Shown here: in pieces, positions 25,260 through 34,318 of the stretch | How positions within the stretch are numbered: the first letter of the stretch is position 1 | How the letters are laid out: every line of letters starts with the position of its first letter | Assembly (NCBI RefSeq): GCF_009193295.2 | Contig: NZ_CP059973.1 | Location: forward strand, 3,596,001-3,660,000 | DNA from: Bacteroides luhongzhouii | Lineage (GTDB): Bacteria > Bacteroidota > Bacteroidia > Bacteroidales > Bacteroidaceae | Direction: 5' to 3' | DNA: 64,000 bases | Program-made: the position numbers and the translations under genes | Notes under the pieces: model-generated | Databases searched by the model: none | Seen by the model: only the letters and a program-made list of their open reading frames with translations | What the model was told of the DNA's origin: nothing

Positions 25260-26573
25260 ATGAATATAGCAATTGTAGGCACAGGCTATGTTGGCTTGGT
25301 GTCCGGTACTTGTTTTGCAGAAATGGGTGCCACTGTGACTTGTGTTGACGTAGATACCAATAAGATCAGCAAGTTGAAAGCAGGTGAAATGCCTATTTAT
25401 GAACCGGGGTTGGAAGAATTGGTAAAACGCAACGTTGGCTATGGGCGTCTTCACTTCACAACGGATTTGATCGAAGTTTTGGATGATGTGGAAGTCGTCT
25501 TTTCCGCAGTAGGAACTCCTCCTGACGAAGATGGTAGCGCCGATCTGAAGTATGTGCTTGCCGTAGCCCGCCAGTTTGGACAAAACATCAATAAATATAC
25601 CATTCTGGTCACTAAATCTACTGTACCTGTAGGTACTGCTCAAAAGGTGAAGGCTGTCATTCAAGAGGAGTTGAACAAGCGTGGGGCAGATATTCCCTTC
25701 GATGTAGCTAGTAACCCCGAATTCTTGAAAGAGGGTGCCGCTATCAAAGACTTTATGAGTCCTGATCGGGTGGTGGTTGGCGTTGAGAGCAAGAAAGCCG
25801 AAGAGGTGATGACCAAGCTTTACCAACCTTTCTTGCTCCAGAATTTCCGTGTAATCTTTATGGATATTCCTTCCGCTGAAATGACTAAGTATGCTGCCAA
25901 TGCTATGCTGGCTACCCGTATCAGCTTTATGAACGATATTGCTAATTTGTGCGAGCGGGTAGGGGCTAACGTAGACCATGTACGCAAAGGCATTGGGGCT
26001 GATGTACGTATCGGGCAAAAATTCCTTTATGCCGGTTGCGGATATGGCGGTAGCTGTTTCCCAAAAGATGTGAAAGCTTTGCTGCATACAGGTATTGACA
26101 ACGGTTATCACATGGAGGTGATTGAAGCTGTGGAGCGTGTTAACGATCGTCAGAAGAATATTGTTTATGATAAACTTATTCGTTTGATGGGTGATGTAAA
26201 AGGAAAGACCATTGCTATGTTAGGTTTAGCTTTTAAACCTGATACTGATGATATGCGTGAAGCTCCAGCTCTAGTAGTCATTGATAAGTTGCTGAAGGAT
26301 GGTGCTACCGTGAAAGTGTTTGATCCCATCGCTATGCCTGAATGTAAACGTCGTATCGGCAATGTTGTGACTTATACTGAAAATCTCTATGACTGTGCCG
26401 ATGGTGCTGATGCATTGCTATTAATGACTGAATGGAGACAATTCCGCTTACCTACTTGGAACGTAATTCAGAAAGTGATGACTGATAAGTATATTGTAGA
26501 TGGACGTAATATCTGGAATCGTGTGGAGCTGGAAGAAATGGGATTTAGTTATACACGGATTGGCGAGAAATAA
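25260..26573 (+). CDS. ugd: UDP-glucose 6-dehydrogenase
   Basis: 437 residues. NAD-binding MNIAIVGTGYVGLVSGTCFAEMG at the N-terminus, the conserved NPEFLKEGAAIKDFMSPDR segment, and catalytic cysteine in GCGYGGSCFPKDVKAL (about residues 258-273). It oxidises UDP-glucose to UDP-glucuronate, so the capsule probably contains GlcA or a derivative and is acidic. No UDP-GlcA epimerase or decarboxylase follows in the window. Confidence 0.95.
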   Translation: MNIAIVGTGYVGLVSGTCFAEMGATVTCVDVDTNKISKLKAGEMPIYEPGLEELVKRNVGYGRLHFTTDLIEVLDDVEVVFSAVGTPPDEDGSADLKYVLAVARQFGQNINKYTILVTKSTVPVGTAQKVKAVIQEELNKRGADIPFDVASNPEFLKEGAAIKDFMSPDRVVVGVESKKAEEVMTKLYQPFLLQNFRVIFMDIPSAEMTKYAANAMLATRISFMNDIANLCERVGANVDHVRKGIGADVRIGQKFLYAGCGYGGSCFPKDVKALLHTGIDNGYHMEVIEAVERVNDRQKNIVYDKLIRLMGDVKGKTIAMLGLAFKPDTDDMREAPALVVIDKLLKDGATVKVFDPIAMPECKRRIGNVVTYTENLYDCADGADALLLMTEWRQFRLPTWNVIQKVMTDKYIVDGRNIWNRVELEEMGFSYTRIGEK

Positions 26574-26579
26574 AATAGA

Positions 26580-27689
26580 ATGGAAAATAAATTAATTACA
26601 GTAACTTCTCCTCTTCTACCTCCTTTGGGAGAGTTTCAGAAGATGATTGCTGACATATATGCCAGCAAATGGATTACAAACAATGGAACCTTTCATAGAC
26701 AGCTAGAAAAAGAGTTGGCGGCTTATTTGAAAGTCCCTTATCTTAGTTTGTTTACCAATGGTACTCTCCCCCTTATCACTGCTTTGCAGGCATTGCGTAT
26801 TAAGGGTGAAGTAATTACTACTCCTTATAGTTTTGTTGCTACTACCCATAGTTTGTGGTGGAATGGCATTAAGCCTGTATTTGTTGATATAGATCCTGCT
26901 ACGGGCAATATTGACCCGAATAAGATTGAAGCAGCTATCACTCCCAACACTACCGCTATTATGCCGGTGCATGTATACGGAAAGCCATGTGATACTGAAG
27001 CGATTCAAGAAATTGCAGATAAATATGGATTGAAAATAATTTATGACGCTGCTCATGCTTTTGGTGTTGAGGTGAATGGAGAAAGCATCCTGAATGCGGG
27101 TGACTTGTCTACATTGAGTTTTCATGCTACCAAGGTATACAATACCATTGAGGGTGGGGCATTGGTGATGCACGATGAGAAGATGAAGAAACGTATTGAT
27201 TATCTCAAAAACTTTGGTTTTGCGGATGAGGTTACTGTAGTAGCTCCGGGCATTAATAGTAAGATGGACGAAATGCGTGCTGCTTACGGCTTACTCAATT
27301 TGAAGCAAGTGGATGCTGCCATTGAAGCACGTCATCAAGTAGCGGTCAAGTATCGTGAGGTGCTGCGTAATGTAGAAGGCATTTCTTTTTTTGATGATAT
27401 GCCAGGGGTTCGTCACAACTACAGTTACTTCCCGATTTTTATTGACGAGAGTGAATATGGTATGACGCGTGATGAACTCTATTTTAAGATGAAAGAACAG
27501 GGGGTATTGGGGCGTAGATATTTCTATCCACTGATAAGTACTTTTTCTACTTATAAAGGATTAGAGAGTGCAGCTTCTTCTAATTTACCAAATGCGCATA
27601 AAATGGCTGATAGTGTTATTTGTTTGCCAATGCATCATGCTTTGAGTGATGGAGATATTAAGAGAATCCTAGATACTGTAATAAGATGA
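26580..27689 (+). CDS. DegT/DnrJ/EryC1/StrS nucleotide-sugar aminotransferase (VioA-like)
   Basis: 369 residues, PLP-dependent. The lysine forming the Schiff base lies in LSFHATKVYNTIEGGAL (about residue 184), with the cofactor Asp in IIYDAAHAFG (about 158). The N-terminus (VTSPLLPPLGEFQKMIADIYASKWITNNG) resembles enzymes that aminate dTDP-4-keto-6-deoxy-glucose or a related 3-/4-keto sugar. RfbA and RfbB in this locus would supply such a substrate. The stop overlaps the start of the next acyltransferase, so they should act in sequence. C3 versus C4 specificity cannot be decided by eye. Confidence 0.85.
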   Translation: MENKLITVTSPLLPPLGEFQKMIADIYASKWITNNGTFHRQLEKELAAYLKVPYLSLFTNGTLPLITALQALRIKGEVITTPYSFVATTHSLWWNGIKPVFVDIDPATGNIDPNKIEAAITPNTTAIMPVHVYGKPCDTEAIQEIADKYGLKIIYDAAHAFGVEVNGESILNAGDLSTLSFHATKVYNTIEGGALVMHDEKMKKRIDYLKNFGFADEVTVVAPGINSKMDEMRAAYGLLNLKQVDAAIEARHQVAVKYREVLRNVEGISFFDDMPGVRHNYSYFPIFIDESEYGMTRDELYFKMKEQGVLGRRYFYPLISTFSTYKGLESAASSNLPNAHKMADSVICLPMHHALSDGDIKRILDTVIR

Positions 27690-28327
27690 AGAATCTGTTG
27701 ATTGTTGGAGCGAGAGGTTGGGGGCGAGAAGTGTATGCTTCTATATCCAAGTCTAAGGAAATTATTGATGGAGAAATGGTTATCAAAGGATTTCTAGATA
27801 GTAAGTCTGATGCATTTGAAGGATTGAGAGGAACTTTTCCTCCAATAATATCTTCTCCTGAGAATTATGAATTAAAGGAAGACGACATATTTTTTGTAGC
27901 CTTAGGTGATTCGAAATGGAGAAAGCATTATGCCGAGTTGCTAAAAAATAAGGGAGCGAAATTTTACACATATATTGCTGACGAATCATTTATTAATGAA
28001 ACCTCAATGATAGGAGAAGGATCTTATGTAGCAAGATGGTGTGCAATTTCTGATAATGTAACAATTGGAGAACATGTAATTGTTCACCCATATACAAATA
28101 TTGGGCATGATGCTGTCGTAAAAGATTATGCATCTCTCTTAACAAATGTTTTTATTGGTGGAGCGGCTGAAGTTGGCGAAAGTGCGCAAATGAGCCCTAA
28201 GTCCATGATAATACCACATAAGAAGATAGGAAATAATGTCATGGTAGGTGCAGGAAGCGTGGTAATTCGCAATATTAAAGATGGGCTAAGTGTCCACGGA
28301 AATCCCGCAGTAAAACTAAAATTTTAA
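27686..28327 (+). CDS. PglD/NeuD/VioB-like sugar N-acyltransferase
   Basis: 213 residues. N-terminal Rossmann-like sugar-binding part (LLIVGARGWGREVYASI), then left-handed beta-helix hexapeptides (about 95-205). The catalytic histidine of PglD-type enzymes corresponds to HPYTNIGHDAVVKDY. It should acylate the amino group installed by the aminotransferase, whose stop codon it overlaps (ATGA). Normal family members use acetyl-CoA. The acyl-carrier genes immediately downstream raise the possibility of a different acyl donor here. Confidence 0.82.
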   Translation: MKNLLIVGARGWGREVYASISKSKEIIDGEMVIKGFLDSKSDAFEGLRGTFPPIISSPENYELKEDDIFFVALGDSKWRKHYAELLKNKGAKFYTYIADESFINETSMIGEGSYVARWCAISDNVTIGEHVIVHPYTNIGHDAVVKDYASLLTNVFIGGAAEVGESAQMSPKSMIIPHKKIGNNVMVGAGSVVIRNIKDGLSVHGNPAVKLKF

Positions 28328-28352
28328 TTTATTATTCGCATAAATAATCGAT

Positions 28353-28586
28353 ATGAAATCATTAGAAGAATTTGTAGAGCTCTTTGCAGAGCAGTTTGAT
28401 GAGACAGGTGCTGCAGAATTTTCAGCAGATAAGAATTTCCGTGAATTAGATGAGTGGTCATCTCTCATCGCATTATCAATCATAGCTATGGTTGATGATG
28501 AGTTTGATATAACTTTGGTAGGAGACGATATCAAGAACTCTAATACAATTCGTGACATTTATGATATTGTTGCAAGTAAAGCTTAA
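28353..28586 (+). CDS. Acyl carrier protein, first copy
   Basis: 77 residues, acidic and helical. The phosphopantetheine serine is in DEWSSLIALSIIAMVDDEF (Ser about residue 37), matching the ACP D-S-L helix II pattern. It lies 25 bases after the acyltransferase and 3 bases before the SDR. A second, different ACP follows at 29349. Dedicated ACPs inside a capsule operon point to a private acyl group outside housekeeping fatty-acid synthesis. Confidence 0.85.
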   Translation: MKSLEEFVELFAEQFDETGAAEFSADKNFRELDEWSSLIALSIIAMVDDEFDITLVGDDIKNSNTIRDIYDIVASKA

Positions 28587-28589
28587 TAT

Positions 28590-29336
28590 ATGCAGAATCC
28601 TTTTTCTTTAGAAGGCAAAACTATTTTGGTGACCGGTGCTTCAAGCGGTATCGGTCGCCAAACTTGTATTGAATGTTCTCGAATGGGTGCAGCCGTGATA
28701 TTAACAGCACGCAGCGAGGAGCGTCTTAATGAAACTCTGTCATTGATGGATGGTGAAGGGCACTGCGTGATAACAGCTGATTTGCTTGATGATACTCAAT
28801 TAGAGCAATTGATAAAAAAGGTACCAGATATTGACGGAGTGGTTCTTTGTAGTGGTAAGGGATTGACTCTTCCTATGCAGTTTGCTAGTCGTTGTAAGAT
28901 GGACGATATTTTTAATACGAATTTTTTTGCTCCTTTTGAATTACTCCGTTCGCTATATAAGAAGAAAAGGATCCGTAAACAGGGAAGTGTCGTGGCACTA
29001 GCATCGCTTGGAGGCACTCAGGTTTTCAGTGGCTCGAATGGCGTGTATGGCGCCTCAAAGGCTGCTTTAAACTCTGCCATGATGTTTTGTGCCAAGGAAT
29101 TTTCACCTCGAAATATTCGAGTAAACTGTATTTGTCCGGGTATGGTTGATACTCCTCTTATTCATCGAGGTACAGTTACAGAAGAGCAACTTAAAGAGAA
29201 TGAAAAACTCTATCCCCTAGGACGCTATGGAAAACCAGAAGACATTGCTTATGCTGCAGTGTATCTGTTGAGTGATGCGTCTTCATGGGTAACGGGTCAG
29301 CAAATGGTATTGGATGGAGGAATTTCTATTAAATAA
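28590..29336 (+). CDS. FabG-like short-chain dehydrogenase/reductase
   Basis: 248 residues, classical SDR. The cofactor loop is VTGASSGIGRQTC (about 13-25), the catalytic Ser lies in VALASLGGTQVFSG, Tyr and Lys in VYGASKAAL (about 152-160), and the C-terminus DASSWVTGQQMVLDGG is typical of FabG. Flanked on both sides by ACP genes, so it probably reduces a 3-oxoacyl-ACP to 3-hydroxyacyl-ACP. A sugar-nucleotide reductase role is the alternative. Confidence 0.83.
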   Translation: MQNPFSLEGKTILVTGASSGIGRQTCIECSRMGAAVILTARSEERLNETLSLMDGEGHCVITADLLDDTQLEQLIKKVPDIDGVVLCSGKGLTLPMQFASRCKMDDIFNTNFFAPFELLRSLYKKKRIRKQGSVVALASLGGTQVFSGSNGVYGASKAALNSAMMFCAKEFSPRNIRVNCICPGMVDTPLIHRGTVTEEQLKENEKLYPLGRYGKPEDIAYAAVYLLSDASSWVTGQQMVLDGGISIK

Positions 29337-29348
29337 TATATAAGAAAT

Positions 29349-29582
29349 ATGAATCTACAAGAAGAAGTAAAGCAGATTGTAGCAGATAGCTTGGAACTCG
29401 ATTCTAGTACATTGGATTGTGATATGGAAATCTTTGATATGGAAGGATATGATTCTATGCGAAGCGTGATGATATTATCTAAGATTGAGGAAACTTTTGA
29501 TATAATGATACCCGAGGATGATATTTTTGATATCACAACGATAAATGAATGGGTGTCAGAAATTGAAAAGATACAGAAATAA
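29349..29582 (+). CDS. Acyl carrier protein, second copy
   Basis: 77 residues. Phosphopantetheine attachment serine in EGYDSMRSVMILSKIEETF (about residue 37). Only distantly similar to the first ACP, so not a recent duplication. It may be the carrier loaded by the acyl-AMP ligase that starts 10 bases downstream, while the first ACP serves the KAS III/SDR pair. This division of labour is inference. Confidence 0.85.
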   Translation: MNLQEEVKQIVADSLELDSSTLDCDMEIFDMEGYDSMRSVMILSKIEETFDIMIPEDDIFDITTINEWVSEIEKIQK

Positions 29583-29592
29583 AGAAATTGTA

Positions 29593-31044
29593 ATGTACAA
29601 GCATAGCCCTTTGTTAAATGTCGTAATTGCTAATGCGCAAAAGCATCCGACCAAGACTGCAATCATAATGAATGACACTGAGGTTACTTATAGAGAACTA
29701 AATAAAAATGTCCGTAAGGCTGCAGCTGTTCTTAATGGTATGGGGATACAAAAAGGAGACAGAATAATCCTTTCTGCTCACAAAGATATAGAGTATATAT
29801 ATTTATATTTGGGAGCACATATCTTAGGTTTGACCAATGTTATAGTAGATGCAGAATCGAATGAAGATCGTTTGAGTTATATCGAAAAAAAGGTGAATCC
29901 AATCTGCTGTTTTGGATATAAAAGTAATTCATTTCCTTCAAAAGGTTTCGAAGAATTAAATTTTGATATTGCTGATGAATATGTAGGAGAAAGCTTGGAT
30001 ATTAATGAGAATGATATTGCCGAGATTCTCTTCACTACAGGAACCACAAGTGCACCCAAGGGAGTATGTCTTTCTTATTACAACATCTATTCTTCGGCAA
30101 CAAACATCAACGAGTATATAGACAATAGTCAAGAAGATATTGAACTTTTAGCACTACCAATATGCCATTCGTTTGGAATGGGTAGAATCCGCTGTAATCT
30201 CATTAAGGGTGCAACTATTGTCATTCTGAGTAATTTTGCGAATGTAAGGGCTTTTTTGAAAGCTTTTGAAAAGTATCATATAACGGGTTTTGGAGTAGTT
30301 CCAGCAGCATGGGCCTATATTCGTAAGATGAGCGGAACTCGTATTGCAAAGTATGCAGAACAGGTACACTACATTGAAATCGGAAGTGCTGCAATGTCGG
30401 TAGATAGTAAAAAAGAAATGCTGCAGATGTTCCCTAATACTCGTATTTGCATGCACTATGGACTGACCGAAGCTTCGAGAAGCTGTTTCCAGGAGTTTCA
30501 TGATATCCAGCATCTTGATAGTATAGGAAAGGCTGTATGCGACAAGGTAGAAGTAATCGTATGCGACAGTATTGGTAATGAGGCTGCTGTTGGAGAAAAA
30601 GGTGAAATCTGCGTAAAGGGAAATATGGTCATGGAGCATTATTTGGAGGACTCTGACAACTGCAATGCGTTCTATGGTGATTATTTTCGAACAGGCGACT
30701 GTGGATACAAAAATGAAGAAGGATATATTTATCTTCTTGGGCGGGAAAAGGAACTTATCAATGTAGGTGGTAAAAAAGTATCGCCGATGGAAGTAGAAGA
30801 TGCAATCATATCATTAGGTGTAGGCGATTGTGTTTGCGTACCAAAGAAAGATGAGGAAGGAATAATGGGAGAACTAGTTTTCTGCTATATTCTTAAAGAT
30901 TCCACTACAATGACATTCCAAGAGATATCAGAAAAATTGGAAGATAAGTTGGAAATCTACAAACGCCCAGTGGCTTATGAATGGATTGAACAGATACCAA
31001 TGACTTCCTCTGGTAAGAAACAACGAATTCAAATCAAGAAATAA
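29593..31044 (+). CDS. Acyl-AMP ligase (ANL superfamily)
   Basis: About 483 residues from the ATG at 29593 (MYKHSPLLNVVIANAQKHP). An earlier in-frame ATG at 29545 lies inside the ACP gene and is unlikely. ANL motifs: P-loop LFTTGTTSAPKGVCLSY (about 147-163), MHYGLTEASRS, YFRTGDCGYKNEEGYIYLLGR hinge, and the catalytic lysine in PMTSSGKKQRIQI at the C-terminus. It should activate a carboxylic acid with ATP and load it on an ACP or CoA. Confidence 0.88.
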   Translation: MYKHSPLLNVVIANAQKHPTKTAIIMNDTEVTYRELNKNVRKAAAVLNGMGIQKGDRIILSAHKDIEYIYLYLGAHILGLTNVIVDAESNEDRLSYIEKKVNPICCFGYKSNSFPSKGFEELNFDIADEYVGESLDINENDIAEILFTTGTTSAPKGVCLSYYNIYSSATNINEYIDNSQEDIELLALPICHSFGMGRIRCNLIKGATIVILSNFANVRAFLKAFEKYHITGFGVVPAAWAYIRKMSGTRIAKYAEQVHYIEIGSAAMSVDSKKEMLQMFPNTRICMHYGLTEASRSCFQEFHDIQHLDSIGKAVCDKVEVIVCDSIGNEAAVGEKGEICVKGNMVMEHYLEDSDNCNAFYGDYFRTGDCGYKNEEGYIYLLGREKELINVGGKKVSPMEVEDAIISLGVGDCVCVPKKDEEGIMGELVFCYILKDSTTMTFQEISEKLEDKLEIYKRPVAYEWIEQIPMTSSGKKQRIQIKK

Positions 31045-31055
31045 ACTATATAGAC

Positions 31056-32123
31056 ATGGCATATTTAACAATCAATAAAGTAAAGATGGTTGGTTTGGCA
31101 GCATGTGTACCACCAACTATTGAAGAAAATCTATCTTTGCCCATTTTTGCCGATAAGTCGGAAGCCGAAAAAGTAATTGCTTCTACGGGCATAGAAAGAA
31201 AGCGAGTTGTAAAACCGGGCACCACTGCAAGCGATTTGTCTTTTCAGGCAATACAATCATTGCTTGATAAAATGGAATGGGAGGCAAATAGTATTGATGC
31301 ACTTATCTACGTTTGTACGTCACGCGACTATATAGCACCAATTACATCTGCAATTCTGCAAGATAGACTTGGTTTCAGAAATGACTGTTATTGCCTTGAT
31401 CTACCATTGGGATGTTCCGGATGGGTTTATGGTATGAGTAATCTTTCTTCGATTCTTTCTCATGGACAACTTAAAAGAGGATTGTTAGTTTGTGCAGAGA
31501 CAAATTCATTAAATCGTTCTCCTAAAGATAAGACGGTAAAACCACTATTTGGCGATGCTGCCACCGTTACTGCTCTAGAATATGATGAATCATTTGAGAA
31601 ACCAATACAGTTCAATTTTGGAGTTGATGGCAGTGGATACAAGGCTGTATGGACAGAATTTGGCGGTACACGAAATCCAATTACTCTTGAATCAATAGAA
31701 GAGAAAGAGGTCGAACCAGGCATTATTCGTAAAGGTACTGATATGGTTGTGAACGGAATGGATGTATTTTCATTTGCCATAAAGGTTCCACCACGCTCTC
31801 TTTTGGAGTTTGTTGAGCACTTTGAAATAGACACAGATAAGGTTGATTATTTGTTCCTTCATCAGGCCAACAAGTTTATCGATGACAGGATCCGCAAAAA
31901 GTTGAAAATGCCTGAGGAAAAGGTTCCTTTCTGTCTTCAGGACTATGGCAATACAAATAGTGCATCAATTCCATTAGCAATGGTTGTATGTAAGGCTAAA
32001 GAACTTCAAAATGGTTCTTTTGATTGTTTGGGCTGCGGTTTTGGTGTTGGACTGGCATGGGGAAATATCCACTATACAGTAGATAAACTGAAGGCAGTCA
32101 TTATGACAGAATATAAATATTAG
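31056..32123 (+). CDS. 3-oxoacyl-ACP synthase III (KAS III, FabH-like)
   Basis: 355 residues, thiolase fold. The Cys-His-Asn triad is seen: Cys in DLPLGCSGWVYGM (about residue 115), His in LFLHQANKFID (about 270), Asn in DYGNTNSASIPLAM (about 300). It would condense an acyl starter with malonyl-ACP to give a 3-oxoacyl-ACP for the FabG-like enzyme. Last intact gene of the acyl cassette. Decayed genes follow directly. Confidence 0.9.
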   Translation: MAYLTINKVKMVGLAACVPPTIEENLSLPIFADKSEAEKVIASTGIERKRVVKPGTTASDLSFQAIQSLLDKMEWEANSIDALIYVCTSRDYIAPITSAILQDRLGFRNDCYCLDLPLGCSGWVYGMSNLSSILSHGQLKRGLLVCAETNSLNRSPKDKTVKPLFGDAATVTALEYDESFEKPIQFNFGVDGSGYKAVWTEFGGTRNPITLESIEEKEVEPGIIRKGTDMVVNGMDVFSFAIKVPPRSLLEFVEHFEIDTDKVDYLFLHQANKFIDDRIRKKLKMPEEKVPFCLQDYGNTNSASIPLAMVVCKAKELQNGSFDCLGCGFGVGLAWGNIHYTVDKLKAVIMTEYKY

Positions 32124-32135
32124 TAATATACCGAA

Positions 32136-32710
32136 ATGAAACAAATTGAAGTTACATCAGATAAAGTAAAGATGACAGAAATAGGTCGTCAACTTTATAA
32201 AAGAAGAAGGCTCTTTACAAAAGTTCAGGCCGAATCAATAAGAAAAACGATTCTCAAATGATTATTCTGATAAGAAGCAGTTGTATATGGAACTTTTTGG
32301 ATCCGGAAAAGTATTTGAAGAAGCCCAGGATTATAAATGGTTATCAAATTATAGTGTTGCTGTTCTTGAAGAAGTAATTGAGCAAGATGAAGTTCTAAAT
32401 AAATTGAACCCTAGTTTAGTAAATAGTGTCATTCAGACACCAATGTTAAAATAAAGGGACCTGTTATTCCAAAGTGGGATTTTCTGATTAGCATGGCTAA
32501 AGAAGTGGCTTCCAAAATGGGTCCATCAATTAATTATGTCGGATAGGACTTCGTCCTTACTCCTACTGGCTGGGTGATTATGGAAGGAAACTTTTATGGT
32601 GAAACAATGTGGCAAATATGCTATGAAAGGGTATGAAAGAGGATTTCGAGAATCTTATCGGCTGGAAGCAGATATTGGTGGCAATATAATATGGCGGATC
32701 TAGAACAATA
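32136..32710 (+). pseudogene. Decayed sugar-transfer-type ATP-grasp gene
   Basis: The pieces read in several frames. An N-terminal bit at 32136 begins MKQIEVTSDKVKM. Then 32287-32454 encodes a frame ending VLEEVIEQDEVLNKLNPS-LVNS, and from about 32457 another frame reads PKWDFLISMAKEVASKMGPS, NYVG-stop-DFVLTPTGWVIMEGN, where TAG replaces an expected Trp. These segments resemble the C-terminal half of ATP-grasp proteins associated with sugar transfer (PF14397 type). Frameshifts and at least two stops make it non-functional. Confidence 0.7.
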
Positions 32711-32716
32711 GTGCGT

Positions 32717-32815
32717 ATGACAGACAATACGAATAATGATTTCAATCGCATCCTGAATACATGGGACGTGATCATGGTCACTTTTGGAGCGATGATTGGG
32801 TGGGGATGGGTAGTC
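32717..32815 (+). pseudogene. Remnant of an APC-family amino-acid permease (first helix only)
   Basis: 33 codons beginning MTDNTNNDFNRILNTWDVIM and running VTFGAMIGWGWVV match the N-terminus and first membrane helix of APC permeases. After 32815 the similarity stops abruptly and a GNAT-like remnant begins, which marks a deletion junction. Confidence 0.6.
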
Positions 32816-33142
32816 GCGAAGTGCTGGATTTGCAGCAGTATAGTGATAAAGTGGTCCGAAATGCGTTTTTTTAAATTTGTAGAAATGGAAATATTATAAT
32901 AGGGTTATTGACCTATTATAAGAATTAAAGATAATGCGCAATTATATGTTACGACGTTTTGTGTTGACAATTCTTATCATAAATGTGGCATTGGATAAAA
33001 GATGTTAGCATTTTTGAAGACAAAATTCGGAAATATTTATCCATCAATTGCATTGGAAGTAGATGTGGCTAACTTGAAAGGATATAATTTCTATATTAAA
33101 CAAGGATTAAAAAACAAGAAGATAGAGGAAATAAATACCTAA
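32812..33142 (+). pseudogene. Decayed GNAT acetyltransferase
   Basis: Reading across frames gives SREVLDLQQYSDKVVRNA, then NGNIIIGLLTYYKN, then DNAQLYVTTFCVDNSYHKCG with GIG-stop-KMLAFLKTKFG, ending VDVANLKGYNFYIKQG. This is the order of a GNAT domain with its acetyl-CoA loop (KCGIG-KM) interrupted by TAA. At least two frame changes are needed. The remaining 33143-33232 shows no gene. Confidence 0.7.
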
Positions 33143-33232
33143 TGTTAATATGCAAGTGATTTTTGTCATATTCTCGTATGTACAAGCATACCGAGAATTT
33201 CAAATAACTAACGCATAATCTAGAATATAGAT

Positions 33233-34318
33233 ATGTATAAAAAATTATCTCCCCCCTATAAGTCTGATATAAAGTTCAAAGAACGAAATTCTAATTTGGA
33301 ACTATATCGAATTATCGTAATGTTACTCATTGTGGCACATCACTATGTTGTGAATAGTGGATTAATACAAGTGATGGAAAGCGAACCTTTATCTTTGAAG
33401 AATTCTTTTTTTTATCTTTATGGGATGTGGGGGAAAACCGGGATAAATTGTTTTGTTCTTATCACGGGGTATTTTATGTGTAAGTCTCATATTACTGTTT
33501 ATAAATTTTTGAAACTTCTTTTACAAGTAATATTTTATGATGTGGTAATTAATCTATTATTCATAATTGCAGGGTATCAAGAAATGTCATTTTATTCACT
33601 TTATCAGATGCTATGGCCGGTGAAGAGTGTAGCAGATGGATTTGTATCATGCTTTTTACTCTTTTATCTTTTCATTCCCTTCCTCAATGTGTTGATTATG
33701 AACTTAGATAAACGTATGCATTTATCGCTCATAGCTTTATTATTGTTTATCTATACTTTTCTGGGTACTACAGATTTACGTGTTGACATGAACTATCTTA
33801 CATGGTTTGTTGTGCTCTATTTCATATCGTCGTATATTCGTCTTTATGGAATAGATATTAGTCGTTTTAAGATAGGTTGGGGCATAATGTCTATATTGTC
33901 GATAGTAGTGTCTGCAGGTAGCGTGTTAGTTATTTCTTATATCGGTCATAATACACCTTTACGTGAGTTTGTACTTGTTTCTGATTCCAATCACATATTG
34001 GCAGTCGCTACTAGTATTTGTCTTTTTATGTACTTTAAAGATTGGAAACTTAAACATAGCCATTTTATAAATGTGATTGCTACTACTACGTTCGGTGTAC
34101 TACTAATACATGCCAATAGTGATATTATGCGACAATGGTTGTGGCGTGACACTCTTGACAATGTGGGAGCATACCATACACCTTATGCTATTTTACATGC
34201 TCTGGTGAGTGTGGCTGCAATTTTTATTCTGTGTGTTTTCATTGATTATATCCGTATCAAATGGATAGAAAAGCCACTATTTTATTGGATAAATAATAGA
34301 TTTAAGGTTAAAACATGA
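33233..34318 (+). CDS. Membrane acyltransferase, family 3 (OafA-like)
   Basis: 361 residues with about ten hydrophobic segments. The family start SNLELYRIIVMLLIVAHHYVVNSG contains the catalytic-type His (H-H) after the first helix, with GINCFVLITGYFM further on and a C-terminal WIEKPLFYWINNRF. Such enzymes O-acylate glycans at the inner membrane. A C6 run at 33251-33256 lies near the start codon. The stop overlaps the start of the next acyltransferase gene. Confidence 0.85.
   Translation: MYKKLSPPYKSDIKFKERNSNLELYRIIVMLLIVAHHYVVNSGLIQVMESEPLSLKNSFFYLYGMWGKTGINCFVLITGYFMCKSHITVYKFLKLLLQVIFYDVVINLLFIIAGYQEMSFYSLYQMLWPVKSVADGFVSCFLLFYLFIPFLNVLIMNLDKRMHLSLIALLLFIYTFLGTTDLRVDMNYLTWFVVLYFISSYIRLYGIDISRFKIGWGIMSILSIVVSAGSVLVISYIGHNTPLREFVLVSDSNHILAVATSICLFMYFKDWKLKHSHFINVIATTTFGVLLIHANSDIMRQWLWRDTLDNVGAYHTPYAILHALVSVAAIFILCVFIDYIRIKWIEKPLFYWINNRFKVKT

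Noticed and set aside
24882..26111. A 409-codon open frame on the minus strand
   Set aside because: It lies antisense to the wzc end and ugd, both certain genes, and its sequence (Ile/Tyr/Thr runs opposite Tyr-Gly repeats) shows no family features.
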